From Vreelandella populi (GTDB taxonomy: Bacteria > Pseudomonadota > Gammaproteobacteria > Pseudomonadales > Halomonadaceae): a stretch of DNA of 64,000 nucleotides. Position numbers and translations under genes: made by a program. Shown piece by piece: positions 42,127 to 49,875 of this stretch. The DNA lies in contig NZ_RZHE01000004.1 in the NCBI RefSeq assembly GCF_003989825.1, forward strand, positions 186,001 through 250,000. Reading direction: 5' to 3'. A model generated the notes under the pieces. The model made no database searches. It had not been told where the DNA came from and saw only the letters and a program-made list of their open reading frames with translations. Numbering within the stretch: the stretch's first letter is position 1; each line of letters starts with the position of its first letter.

Positions 42127-44186
42127 GGGCAATCCTCACGGGTGCACTGGGTATCATTGATCTTGCCGCACAGCGGCATGATGGCCGCGTCGCTTAGCTG
42201 GTAGTCCTTGAGCTTGGGCAGGGAGGTTGGCGGAATGGCTTCATGAACCTCCGCCAACGCATGCCCCGGCAACAGCGGCCCTTCAGCAGCCTGGCCGGTA
42301 CCATTGCCGGGGCTACCGCCGGCGTTCACTTTGACGTTAGGGCCTGAAATAGTGACGCCACCGCCGTCCAGTTTGAGGAAGCTGCCGCCGGCATTCAGGG
42401 TCAATTCGCTGCCCGCTTCGAGTACCACCTTGTGGCCGGCTTTGATGTGCAGCTCGCGGCCGCTTTCGCTCAGCCAGGCCTGACCTGCATTGATATGCAG
42501 CGTGCCTTGTACGGTAAGGTGTTGCTGGCCTTCGGTATGTTCGAAGCGGTTGCCATGCACCGTATAGCGGTCGTCGTTATCGGTTTCGCTGATGCGGTCG
42601 TTGTGCACCTTGAGGAAGCTGTCGTTACGAATTTCTTCAACACGGTCGTTAAGCGTCAGAAGCTCCAGGTCCTTCTGAGCGTGGAGCCAGATCTGTTCCT
42701 CGCCCGCTTCGTCTTCAAAGCGCAGCTCATTAAAACCTTCGCCCTTGTGGCTCTGGGTGCGCAGCACCGCGCGGGTCTTGTGTTCGGGTAACGGGTACGG
42801 GGCGGTGTTTACTGCGTGATAGGTACGCCCGGTCACCAGCGGCTGATCGGGGTCGCCCTCTAAAAATGAAACAATTACTTCGTGGCCAATACGCGGGATG
42901 GCGATGCTGCCGTAGCCTCCTCCCGCCCAGCCTTGGGCGACGCGCACCCAGCAGCTGGCGGTTTCATTAGGTTCGGCGTAACGGTCCCAAGGGAACTGGA
43001 CCTTCACCCGGCCGTGCTCGTCGCAGTGAATCTCTTCGCCTTCCGGCCCCACCACAAACGCGACCTGGGGGCCGTCCACGCGGGGTTTGGGGTTGGGCGT
43101 GGCGCGCCAAGGGGCATCGCCGGGCATTAGCGTGACCTGGTTGACGTAACGCGTCATGCCGCCCGATTCGTTACTGCTGATACTGTCCTCTTCCAGCGCC
43201 TGGGGTTGTTCGCCTACGTGGTGTATTGCCACCACCTGCCAGTCGCGGTTGAGGCTGTCGGTGTCGTGGTCGGTCAAGCTAAAGCGCACACCGGGGGCGA
43301 GTTCCGGCAGATCGCTTTCGGCACTCGCCGTGATGGCGTCGCGGCGCAGCTGCTCCAGGCGAATGCGGGTAAACGGTTTACCCGAGGCATCCTGCTTATA
43401 GCGCCCCGGGTAATCAAAATGCTCGTAGTCGGCTTGCTGGCCGTGGGCTTCCACATTGCGGCCTAAATGCTCATGCAGCTGGGCGTAGGCGGGTTTCTTG
43501 AAGCTGTAATCTTTTAATGTGGCAGTGGCCGCCGCTACGCGGGCGGTGTGGCTGAGTTTGCGCACATGGCGCGTGGGCGCGGTGCCGCCAGCCCGGCTGT
43601 GGTAGGTTCGCTCGCCCAGGTTCGCCAGCACTTGAGGATCATCGGCAAATACCAGCCGGTGGGCGCTCTCTTCAAATTCATGAAAGTAGAACAGGCCCTC
43701 TTCAGCAGCAAGGCGTTCGATAAACGCCAGGTCGGTCTCGCGGTACTGCACGCAGTACTCACGCTCCGGCAATTCTCGGGTGACGGCAAAGGCCACATCG
43801 GTAATACCGCGCTCGTCACACAGGGTGTTGATAATGGTTAGCGGGTCGACTTTCTGGAAGATGCGCGAGTTGTGGCGCAGGGAAAGCCGCCAAAGCGCGG
43901 GGCGCAGCACCAGAGAGTAGAAGGTGCGCCGATGCCCCCGGTCGCCGCGGCCAAACTCGCTGACGATGCCGTGCACCTGTCGCAGCGCTTCACCATCCTG
44001 CCAAACGGTCAAGCTGGCTTCGCGGTCGAGCAGCTCGGCAGCGTTCAGGCTGTCGTTGCGGCTGGCCAGGTTGAGCACTAATTCAAAAGGCTGGGAGAGC
44101 GCCTCACGATGGGTAAAATCGATCACTGCGACATCATTGACGCTAGGTAGCGTTAATGTGAATTGTAGGCCCGTACCATTAGCCAT
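42111..44186 (-). CDS. vgrG: T6SS spike protein VgrG
   Basis: 691 residues with gp27-like regions, the gp5-type OB segment EIHCDEHGRVKVQFPWDR, ARVAQGWAGGGYGS-like tip sequence (here VRVAQGWAGGGYGS) and a beta-helical stalk (about 500-640). The tail has C673, C681, C686 and C688 in MPLCGKINDTQCTREDCPC, seen in VgrGs that carry adaptor-loaded cargo. AGGGAG precedes the ATG. No tss structural genes are in the window, so this is an orphan vgrG locus served by an apparatus encoded elsewhere (inference). Confidence 0.93.
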   Translation of the reverse strand: MANGTGLQFTLTLPSVNDVAVIDFTHREALSQPFELVLNLASRNDSLNAAELLDREASLTVWQDGEALRQVHGIVSEFGRGDRGHRRTFYSLVLRPALWRLSLRHNSRIFQKVDPLTIINTLCDERGITDVAFAVTRELPEREYCVQYRETDLAFIERLAAEEGLFYFHEFEESAHRLVFADDPQVLANLGERTYHSRAGGTAPTRHVRKLSHTARVAAATATLKDYSFKKPAYAQLHEHLGRNVEAHGQQADYEHFDYPGRYKQDASGKPFTRIRLEQLRRDAITASAESDLPELAPGVRFSLTDHDTDSLNRDWQVVAIHHVGEQPQALEEDSISSNESGGMTRYVNQVTLMPGDAPWRATPNPKPRVDGPQVAFVVGPEGEEIHCDEHGRVKVQFPWDRYAEPNETASCWVRVAQGWAGGGYGSIAIPRIGHEVIVSFLEGDPDQPLVTGRTYHAVNTAPYPLPEHKTRAVLRTQSHKGEGFNELRFEDEAGEEQIWLHAQKDLELLTLNDRVEEIRNDSFLKVHNDRISETDNDDRYTVHGNRFEHTEGQQHLTVQGTLHINAGQAWLSESGRELHIKAGHKVVLEAGSELTLNAGGSFLKLDGGGVTISGPNVKVNAGGSPGNGTGQAAEGPLLPGHALAEVHEAIPPTSLPKLKDYQLSDAAIMPLCGKINDTQCTREDCPCLAG

Positions 44187-44295
44187 TATGCCGCTCCCTG
44201 GATCGTGACAAATAAATGAAAAACGACCAGAGTAGCGACACCCAGCTGAAGGACAACCCCTTAACTACCCAAAGCGATGATATCCTACAGAAAAA

Positions 44296-44309
44296 TAAGA
44301 GATCTCTTA
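44296..44309. promoter_or_regulatory. Perfect palindrome upstream of vgrG
   Basis: TAAGAGATCTCTTA is a perfect 14-bp palindrome 110 bp before the vgrG start, in the 161-bp gap after the cobU-like gene. It could be an operator for the T6SS unit; no regulator is adjacent. Chance occurrence is possible. Confidence 0.3.
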
Positions 44310-44347
44310 CAAAAACCGGCAGCAAAGCGTATTAATAATACATAGCG

Positions 44348-44779
44348 CTAATTATTTAGCGCCTGCACCAGCCCATGACGCACATACCAAACGTGTTCGG
44401 CACACTCAGCGGCATCCTGGCAAAACCAGCCATTCAAATCACGCAGGCGGCGCTTTTGATGTTCTATGGGCACAATTCCTCGGCCGATATCGTTAACGAT
44501 GATGACCAAGGCTGCTTGCTGTGCTTTGGCTGATAACTGCAGCTCGTTCAAATCGTCGCACCAATGCGCTCGCCAGTCGTCACTGCTTGCGTCCGACTCT
44601 ATGGATGCCGACAACCAATCCAGCACCCCATGAATAATGAGCGGTGTGCTGGGCAGCATAACGCTGGTACATTCCCGTAAGCGTTGTCCAGGCGCCATTC
44701 GCCACCATACCGCGCTGGGAAACCACTTTTTTACAATGTTTCGCTTACCGGCACAGGCACCGCCGATGAACAGTTGCAT
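44348..44779 (-). CDS. CobU/CobP-like P-loop protein, second divergent copy
   Basis: ATG 44779 after AGGAG gives 143 residues. P-loop GGACAGKR is at the N terminus, and the C-terminal half VNDIGRGIVPIEHQKRRLRD plus LNGWFCQDAAE matches the NE(V)GxGIVP...RxFRD...NQ region of adenosylcobinamide kinase/guanylyltransferase. The central stretch with the guanylylated His motif of CobP (RHQRARD) is absent, so it may be only a kinase or have diverged. A normal cobP is 1.3 kb away. The start lies inside cobC, overlapping it by 49 bp, so it belongs to the same transcript. Confidence 0.7.
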   Translation of the reverse strand: MQLFIGGACAGKRNIVKKWFPSAVWWRMAPGQRLRECTSVMLPSTPLIIHGVLDWLSASIESDASSDDWRAHWCDDLNELQLSAKAQQAALVIIVNDIGRGIVPIEHQKRRLRDLNGWFCQDAAECAEHVWYVRHGLVQALNN

Positions 44780-45384
44780 AACCACTCTCCTTTACCGCAC
44801 ATGCCTGATTGATATGTTAGCTGCCAGCGTCTTCCCTGAGCTTGAAGCACCGCACCTTCCCAGAAGTCGATGGTTTCAAAACGCCTACGCAGCTCACGAA
44901 TAACGCCGCCGTGGGTAATTACCAGAATTTTCCGGTACCCGTGCTCTCGAGCGTCAACAGCCATATCAGAAAGCCACGCCTCCAAGCGGGTGCGCAGCTG
45001 GGCGGCTGACTCGCCGCCGGGAATCTGTAGCTCACCAACGCTATCCACCCAGGCACGGTAATGTGGCAAATCTTTTAATTCGTCGTACACCTTACCTTCA
45101 TACTCGCCAAAATTGAGTTCACGCAGGCGGGGTTCCAAATGGTGCGGCATGGATGGCTTGGCGGCCTGAATCCACTCAAGGGTTTGCTGACAACGTTTAA
45201 GGTCACTTGAATAGATGGCATCAAAGCGCTCGCTGACCAGTGCGTCCTTGAGCGCCAAAAGACCTTCTTCGGCATCGGGAAACAGTAGCGGTATATCATG
45301 CTGGCCTTGATAGCGGCGCTCTAAATTCCAGGCGGTGATGCCATGACGAACCACCACCAGCTCAACATTAAGCCCATCAGCCAT
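44731..45384 (-). CDS. cobC: Histidine phosphatase, probable alpha-ribazole phosphatase
   Basis: 217 residues with the RHG motif R13-H14-G15 and second His in VITHGG, plus LKRCQQTLEWI and LRELNFGEYEGK as in CobC and other broad phosphatases. In the nucleotide-loop pathway it removes phosphate from alpha-ribazole-5'-phosphate or adenosylcobalamin-5'-phosphate. GGAGGAG precedes the start. It overlaps cobS by 64 bp and the cobU-like gene by 49 bp, which is tight packing. Role is inferred mainly from the neighbours. Confidence 0.82.
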   Translation of the reverse strand: MADGLNVELVVVRHGITAWNLERRYQGQHDIPLLFPDAEEGLLALKDALVSERFDAIYSSDLKRCQQTLEWIQAAKPSMPHHLEPRLRELNFGEYEGKVYDELKDLPHYRAWVDSVGELQIPGGESAAQLRTRLEAWLSDMAVDAREHGYRKILVITHGGVIRELRRRFETIDFWEGAVLQAQGRRWQLTYQSGMCGKGEWLCNCSSAVPVPVSETL

Positions 45385-46091
45385 AGCTCTCCTCCTTCAA
45401 TGGTTGCCCCCACCATATCACCATTAATGCCCTGAAATAATGTCATTAATGCCCACCGGCTAGCCCCCACGTAGGCGGCAATCGCCACCAGCGCCCACAT
45501 TAGGCCCGGCCAGAAAAAAGCAAGTAACAGCAAAGGTGTCAGCGCCAGTGCCACATCCCATGGGCTAAGCGACTGCTGCCAGGCCCACGCCATTCCTTTA
45601 TGCTGGGCACAGGGGGTCAAGACCAGTAACGCCGCGCCGCCCCAGCGGGCCAGGCTGGGTAGCACGGCTAGCCACCAGAGCGGCGCGCGGTAGTGCAGCA
45701 GCGCCCACAGCAAAACGCCTTTCCAGGCCAGCAGGAAAAACAGCGCCAGTATGCCGAAGCTGCCAACCTGCGGGTCTTTCATGATTTCCCAACGGCGCGC
45801 CAGTGGCTGATTACTGCCGAGTGCATCGGCCAGGTCCATCACCCCATCCAGGTGCAAACCACCACTCAAGGCCACCCACAAGCTAAGTAGCGCAAGTGCA
45901 GCAATCGGTGTAGGTGCGTTTTGCATCAACAGCGCCAGTAGTGATAGCAACCCACCCAGCAAAAGCCCAACAAGCGGATAGGCGCGGATAGCCCAACGGC
46001 GGGTTTTGGGTGTCCAGGGGCAGGCTATGGGTACCGGCAAACGGGTTAAAAATTGCAGTGCAAGAACGCCACCGTAAAGCACACTCTTCAC
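45321..46091 (-). CDS. cobS: Adenosylcobinamide-GDP ribazoletransferase, CobS
   Basis: An integral membrane protein of about 256 residues with LALQFLTRLPVPI near the start, the conserved acidic motif GGLHLDGVMDLADALGS and GINGDMVGATIE near the end. It joins adenosylcobinamide-GDP to alpha-ribazole (or its phosphate) in the inner membrane. Start GTG 46091 has AAGGA at a good distance and overlaps the cobP stop by 4 bases; GTG 46115 is the alternative. Pseudomonas nomenclature calls this cobV. Confidence 0.92.
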   Translation of the reverse strand: MKSVLYGGVLALQFLTRLPVPIACPWTPKTRRWAIRAYPLVGLLLGGLLSLLALLMQNAPTPIAALALLSLWVALSGGLHLDGVMDLADALGSNQPLARRWEIMKDPQVGSFGILALFFLLAWKGVLLWALLHYRAPLWWLAVLPSLARWGGAALLVLTPCAQHKGMAWAWQQSLSPWDVALALTPLLLLAFFWPGLMWALVAIAAYVGASRWALMTLFQGINGDMVGATIEGGELWLMGLMLSWWWFVMASPPGI

Positions 46092-46624
46092 AGAGAACCA
46101 TCCTTGGGTTTCCACTCAATGGTATGCCCGGCAACGACTTCAAGTACCGAGTCCGCCTCGACCGTCAGCCAGCAATGCAGTGACTGTAAAAAGGTCAAAT
46201 ACTGCCAAACCTCTTGATTGCGTGGGAGCAGATCTTCATTAAGGTCGTTGGAGACCAGCACCAGGTGTATGCCGCGTGAACGTGCATCCTGTACGCTCTT
46301 TACTAAAAGCGCCTTGCCCTGGGAGTCGGTTAATCCGCTGGCATAGCGAGTCTGACTTGCCCAAAGCGTCAAACAATCCAGCAGCACGGCAGCGCCGTTT
46401 GGAACGCTAGCAATAGCCTGATCAATCGCGACCGGCGCCTCAATGGTGATCCACCGGGCATCCCGGGCGCGTTGATGGCGTGCCACTCGGGCGGCCATCT
46501 CAGTGTCATAAACCTCTGCAGTGGCAATGTAATAGCAGTTACCGCCGCTGGCGGCCTTTATTACGTGCTGCTCGGCCACCTCACTTTTTCCGGAGCGGGT
46601 GCCGCCACTAACAAAGACAATCAT
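46088..46624 (-). CDS. cobP: Adenosylcobinamide kinase/adenosylcobinamide-phosphate guanylyltransferase, CobP
   Basis: 178 residues with P-loop GGTRSGKS (7-14), YYIATAEV, the RHQRARD segment containing the His that is guanylylated, and VLLDCLTLWAS. It phosphorylates adenosylcobinamide and adds GMP to it. The C terminus is shortened around VSNDLNEDLLPRNQE, which replaces the usual NEVGxGIVP, an unusual substitution that the CobU-like paralogue at 44348 retains. It overlaps the decarboxylase gene by 17 bp. Confidence 0.88.
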   Translation of the reverse strand: MIVFVSGGTRSGKSEVAEQHVIKAASGGNCYYIATAEVYDTEMAARVARHQRARDARWITIEAPVAIDQAIASVPNGAAVLLDCLTLWASQTRYASGLTDSQGKALLVKSVQDARSRGIHLVLVSNDLNEDLLPRNQEVWQYLTFLQSLHCWLTVEADSVLEVVAGHTIEWKPKDGSL

Positions 46625-47714
46625 TCAATACCTTTAATAGTCGAAGGTTCGCTTCTGAACTACGTAGTGCAATGCGCACCCAATCGCCGTCCAGGCCAGC
46701 AAAATTGTGCGTATGACGAACCAATAGGCCACGTTGTAACAGTCGTTCAAAAAGTACGTTACTGCCAACCCCACGCGCGCGCAAAGCATTATTAGGCCGA
46801 ACCAGAAAAAAGTTGGTCGTGCTGGGTACTACTTCCAGCCCCTTTTCGACAAGTGCTGCGGCCATGCGAGGATGCTCATGCCCAAGCCAGGCGCGGGTGC
46901 GTTCAGCAAATGCCTGGTCGGCGAGTAGCGGCGCCACCAGCTCAGCCGCCATTTGGTTAACGCTCCAAGCTGGTTGGTGCTTGCCTAACGAACGGATGAT
47001 TGACGCACTTGCCAGCACATAGCCCAATCGCAATCCTGGCAAGGTGAAAAATTTGGTCATTGAGCGTAGCAGCAGCATATGTGGGTGATCCGCCAACAGC
47101 GGCGTCAGTGATGCTGCTTCGCCACGCCCTACCGCCAGATCGATAAACGCTTCGTCAACCACCACCCGGCAATTGATAGCCGCCGTACGTGCCAGAAGCG
47201 CCTGCATGTCATCAAATGAAATCAGCGTGGCGGTCGGGTTATTGGGCCGACACAGAAATACCACATCAATGCCTTCAAGAGCTGCCATGAAAGCATCGAG
47301 ATCAAGTGCAAACGCGGGCGCCGGCAAGGTAATGGAGGTCACCGGCATGTGGTAGGCGTGACAGGCCCGCGCGTACTCCCCAAAGCTGGGTGCCAGTACA
47401 CCCGCCCTTTGCCCGGCGTGAAGGGCGGCTGCCAGAAAAATGGCCTCAGCCCCACCGTTGGTTAATAGTACCTGCTCGACAGCCACCCCGTGATAAGCCG
47501 CAATGGCTTCACGGGCGGCGCCGTAGTCCGGCTCGGGATAGTGCTTCAAGGCTAATAGCTGGCTACTTAACGCTTCAGCGACCCATTCGGGCGGGCCGAG
47601 GGGGTTCAGATTGGCACTAAAATCCTCTAGCGGATGATCTGGCGACAATCCAAAGCGCTGCAAAAGTGCTGCTGACTGGCCGCCATGACTTGGCCATGGA
47701 GGCTTGCTTAGCAT
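46608..47714 (-). CDS. L-threonine-O-3-phosphate decarboxylase (PLP)
   Basis: 368 residues of the class I aminotransferase fold: SANLNPLGPPEWV, TNGGAEAIFLAA, VVFLCRPNNPTA, VVDEAFIDL and the PLP-lysine region LLRSMTKFFTLPGLRLGY. This is the cobD (enteric) or cobC (Pseudomonas) product, which makes (R)-1-amino-2-propanol phosphate for the nucleotide loop. The symbol is left empty because the two naming schemes clash with neighbours. In pseudomonads cobQ usually follows; here cobP follows directly. Confidence 0.9.
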   Translation of the reverse strand: MLSKPPWPSHGGQSAALLQRFGLSPDHPLEDFSANLNPLGPPEWVAEALSSQLLALKHYPEPDYGAAREAIAAYHGVAVEQVLLTNGGAEAIFLAAALHAGQRAGVLAPSFGEYARACHAYHMPVTSITLPAPAFALDLDAFMAALEGIDVVFLCRPNNPTATLISFDDMQALLARTAAINCRVVVDEAFIDLAVGRGEAASLTPLLADHPHMLLLRSMTKFFTLPGLRLGYVLASASIIRSLGKHQPAWSVNQMAAELVAPLLADQAFAERTRAWLGHEHPRMAAALVEKGLEVVPSTTNFFLVRPNNALRARGVGSNVLFERLLQRGLLVRHTHNFAGLDGDWVRIALRSSEANLRLLKVLNDCLC

Positions 47715-47756
47715 AGATAGTTGGTCATAAATAGTTGGTCATAGATAATTGGTGGC

Positions 47757-48722
47757 TCACGTTAGCAACACCCAGAATAATCCCATCAATCCCGTAAACA
47801 GCAGCCAGCCCATATGCATCAGTGAAATGGTGGTGCCAATATGCGCCACACCCAGCGCCACAAAGGGTTCGCCCAGCGTAGCACGACGGGAAATAACGCC
47901 TTGATAGGCATTAACACCACCCAGCTGTACCCCAAGCAAACGCGCGACCATAGCCTCTGGCCAACCTGCATTGGGGCTTGGATGGCGCGGCGCCTCACGG
48001 CATGTGGCCCGTAACGCGCCACGCCAGCGCAGCGGCCTGTTGCCCACCGTCGCTAGAATAACGCCGCCCACCCACAGGCACAGCGCCGTTAATCTTGCGG
48101 GTAGCCAGTTGGCAATATCATCCAATTTAGCCGAAGCAAAACCAAAATCTTCATACCGCTCGTTACGATAGCCCACCATGGAATCAAGCGTGTTGATCGC
48201 CTTATAAGCCAGCGCCAACGGCGCACCGCCTATTACCGCAAAAAACAGCGGCGCCGTAATACCATCCACCGTGTTTTCTGCCACGGTTTCCACTGTGCCC
48301 CGAGTAATTTCCGCTTCATCAAGTTCTGCCGTATCACGCCCCACTATCATGGAAAGTGCTCGCCGTGCGCCTGGCAGATCGCCCTGCACAAGTGGTGCCG
48401 CTACTGCACGCCCCGCATCTGCCAATCCTTTAATGGCAAGCGTGGTGGCTAACAGCCACAGCTCAGCAGCCAGCCAAAGCCAAGGATGAATGGCAGCCAA
48501 CAGCGCAAGCACTGCCCAGCTGAGTCCCCATACGCTCATAACCACCGTCGTGGTGAGTAGAAAGCCACGTCGTTTGCGCTGTGTGGGAGCCCCTTGATTC
48601 AAGCGCTTTTCCAAAAAGCTGATCATGCGACCGATGAAAACGACCGGGTGTGGTAACGAACGTGGATCGCCTATCAGTAAATCCAGTCCAATCGCGAGGG
48701 CGATAAGCAGCATCAAGCTCAC
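47757..48722 (-). CDS. cbiB: Adenosylcobinamide-phosphate synthase, CbiB
   Basis: A 321-residue membrane protein with LLIGDPRSLPHPVVFIGRMI, IVGRDTAELDEAEITRGTVE and TVAENTVDGITAPLFFA, characteristic of CbiB (CobD in Pseudomonas naming). It attaches aminopropanol phosphate to adenosylcobyric acid. The GTG start overlaps the cobT stop by 4 bases, implying coupling. The gap to the decarboxylase gene is 42 bp. Confidence 0.92.
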   Translation of the reverse strand: MSLMLLIALAIGLDLLIGDPRSLPHPVVFIGRMISFLEKRLNQGAPTQRKRRGFLLTTTVVMSVWGLSWAVLALLAAIHPWLWLAAELWLLATTLAIKGLADAGRAVAAPLVQGDLPGARRALSMIVGRDTAELDEAEITRGTVETVAENTVDGITAPLFFAVIGGAPLALAYKAINTLDSMVGYRNERYEDFGFASAKLDDIANWLPARLTALCLWVGGVILATVGNRPLRWRGALRATCREAPRHPSPNAGWPEAMVARLLGVQLGGVNAYQGVISRRATLGEPFVALGVAHIGTTISLMHMGWLLFTGLMGLFWVLLT

Positions 48723-49765
48723 GAAGTTTTATCCGCGATACCTGCCGAGGTGAACGTCGCCATTTCAGCCATCATGACGGTGGCAGCCTGAAGCAACGGG
48801 AACGCCAATGCGGCACCACTGCCCTCGCCCAGGCGCATACCCAAAGCGAGTAGCGGTGTTGCTTCAAGCGCGTCTAGCACTACACCATGCCCAGGCTCTT
48901 CAGAGCGATGGCCGAAAACAAGATAACCGCGCACGGCGGGGCAAATTCGGCAGGCGGTAAGTGCCGCGACACTCGCAATAAAGCCATCCACAATGGCGGG
49001 CAGTCGATAAGCGGCTGCGGCGAGATAAGCACCGGTCATGGCGGCAATTTCCAGCCCGCCCAAAGCAGCCAGTACGCTTAACGGCTCATAGGCTTCATAA
49101 TTACGCGCCGCTAGCGCTCGCTCGATGACTTCGATTTTATGTCCTTGCTGTTGGCTATTAAGCCCCGTGCCGGCGCCGACAACCTTTTCAACTGCCGTGC
49201 CGGTAAAAGCCGCCAGCATGGCGCTGCTAGCCGTGGTGTTGGCGATCCCCATTTCACCCACAATTACGCTACGACAGCCCGCTTTTCGCGCTCGCTCGAC
49301 GGCACGAATACCTACTTCAATCGCAGCCTGGGCCTGCTCTGGCTGCATGGCATCTTCAGTAACGATATTCCCCGAAGCGCGACGCACCTTATCAATGATC
49401 ACCCTTGGAGCCTCAACGTCGCTGACCACGCCCACATCCACCACTTCCAGATGCGCATTGATTTGGCGAGCAAATACGTTGATCGCCGCCCCGCCATTGG
49501 CGAAATTGGTAACCATCTGCGCCGTTACCGCCTGGGGAAACGCGGAGACGCCTTCAGCGGCCACGCCATGGTCAGCGGCGAACACTATTACGCCAGGTGG
49601 TGTAATTGAAGGCGCAAGCTCACCGCTGATTTCGCTAAGCTGAATTGCCAATTGCTCCAGCATCCCCATGCTTCCGGGCGGTTTGGTAAGCGTGTCCAGA
49701 TAAGCCCTCGCCCTATCGCCAGCAGCGCAATCAACAGGTTTTATCTGGGCAATAAGGGAATGCAT
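48719..49765 (-). CDS. cobT: Nicotinate-nucleotide-dimethylbenzimidazole phosphoribosyltransferase, CobT
   Basis: ATG 49765 with GGAG before it gives 348 residues, the family length. DTLTKPPGSMGMLEQLA, VIVFAADHGVAAEGVSAFPQ, GEMGIANTTASSAML, VGAGTGLNS and MRLGEGSGAAL are the conserved blocks, the last containing the catalytic Glu. It makes alpha-ribazole-5'-phosphate from dimethylbenzimidazole and nicotinate mononucleotide. It heads the unit cobT-cbiB-decarboxylase-cobP-cobS-cobC-cobU-like. No riboswitch was seen in the short upstream gap. Pseudomonas literature calls it cobU. Confidence 0.94.
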   Translation of the reverse strand: MHSLIAQIKPVDCAAGDRARAYLDTLTKPPGSMGMLEQLAIQLSEISGELAPSITPPGVIVFAADHGVAAEGVSAFPQAVTAQMVTNFANGGAAINVFARQINAHLEVVDVGVVSDVEAPRVIIDKVRRASGNIVTEDAMQPEQAQAAIEVGIRAVERARKAGCRSVIVGEMGIANTTASSAMLAAFTGTAVEKVVGAGTGLNSQQQGHKIEVIERALAARNYEAYEPLSVLAALGGLEIAAMTGAYLAAAAYRLPAIVDGFIASVAALTACRICPAVRGYLVFGHRSEEPGHGVVLDALEATPLLALGMRLGEGSGAALAFPLLQAATVMMAEMATFTSAGIADKTS

Positions 49766-49875
49766 AACAGGCTCCGGCACGTCGCAAAATGAAACAGATA
49801 ATTAAGACAAAATGATAACAAACGTTATAACTCGAAGACTGCTCTTTCATCGTCGTACCGACAGTTTTTTTGCCG

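Noticed and set aside
44187-44347. Small gene between vgrG and the cobU-like gene
   Set aside because: No frame with a start, ribosome site and plausible length was seen; only a 14-bp palindrome stands out.
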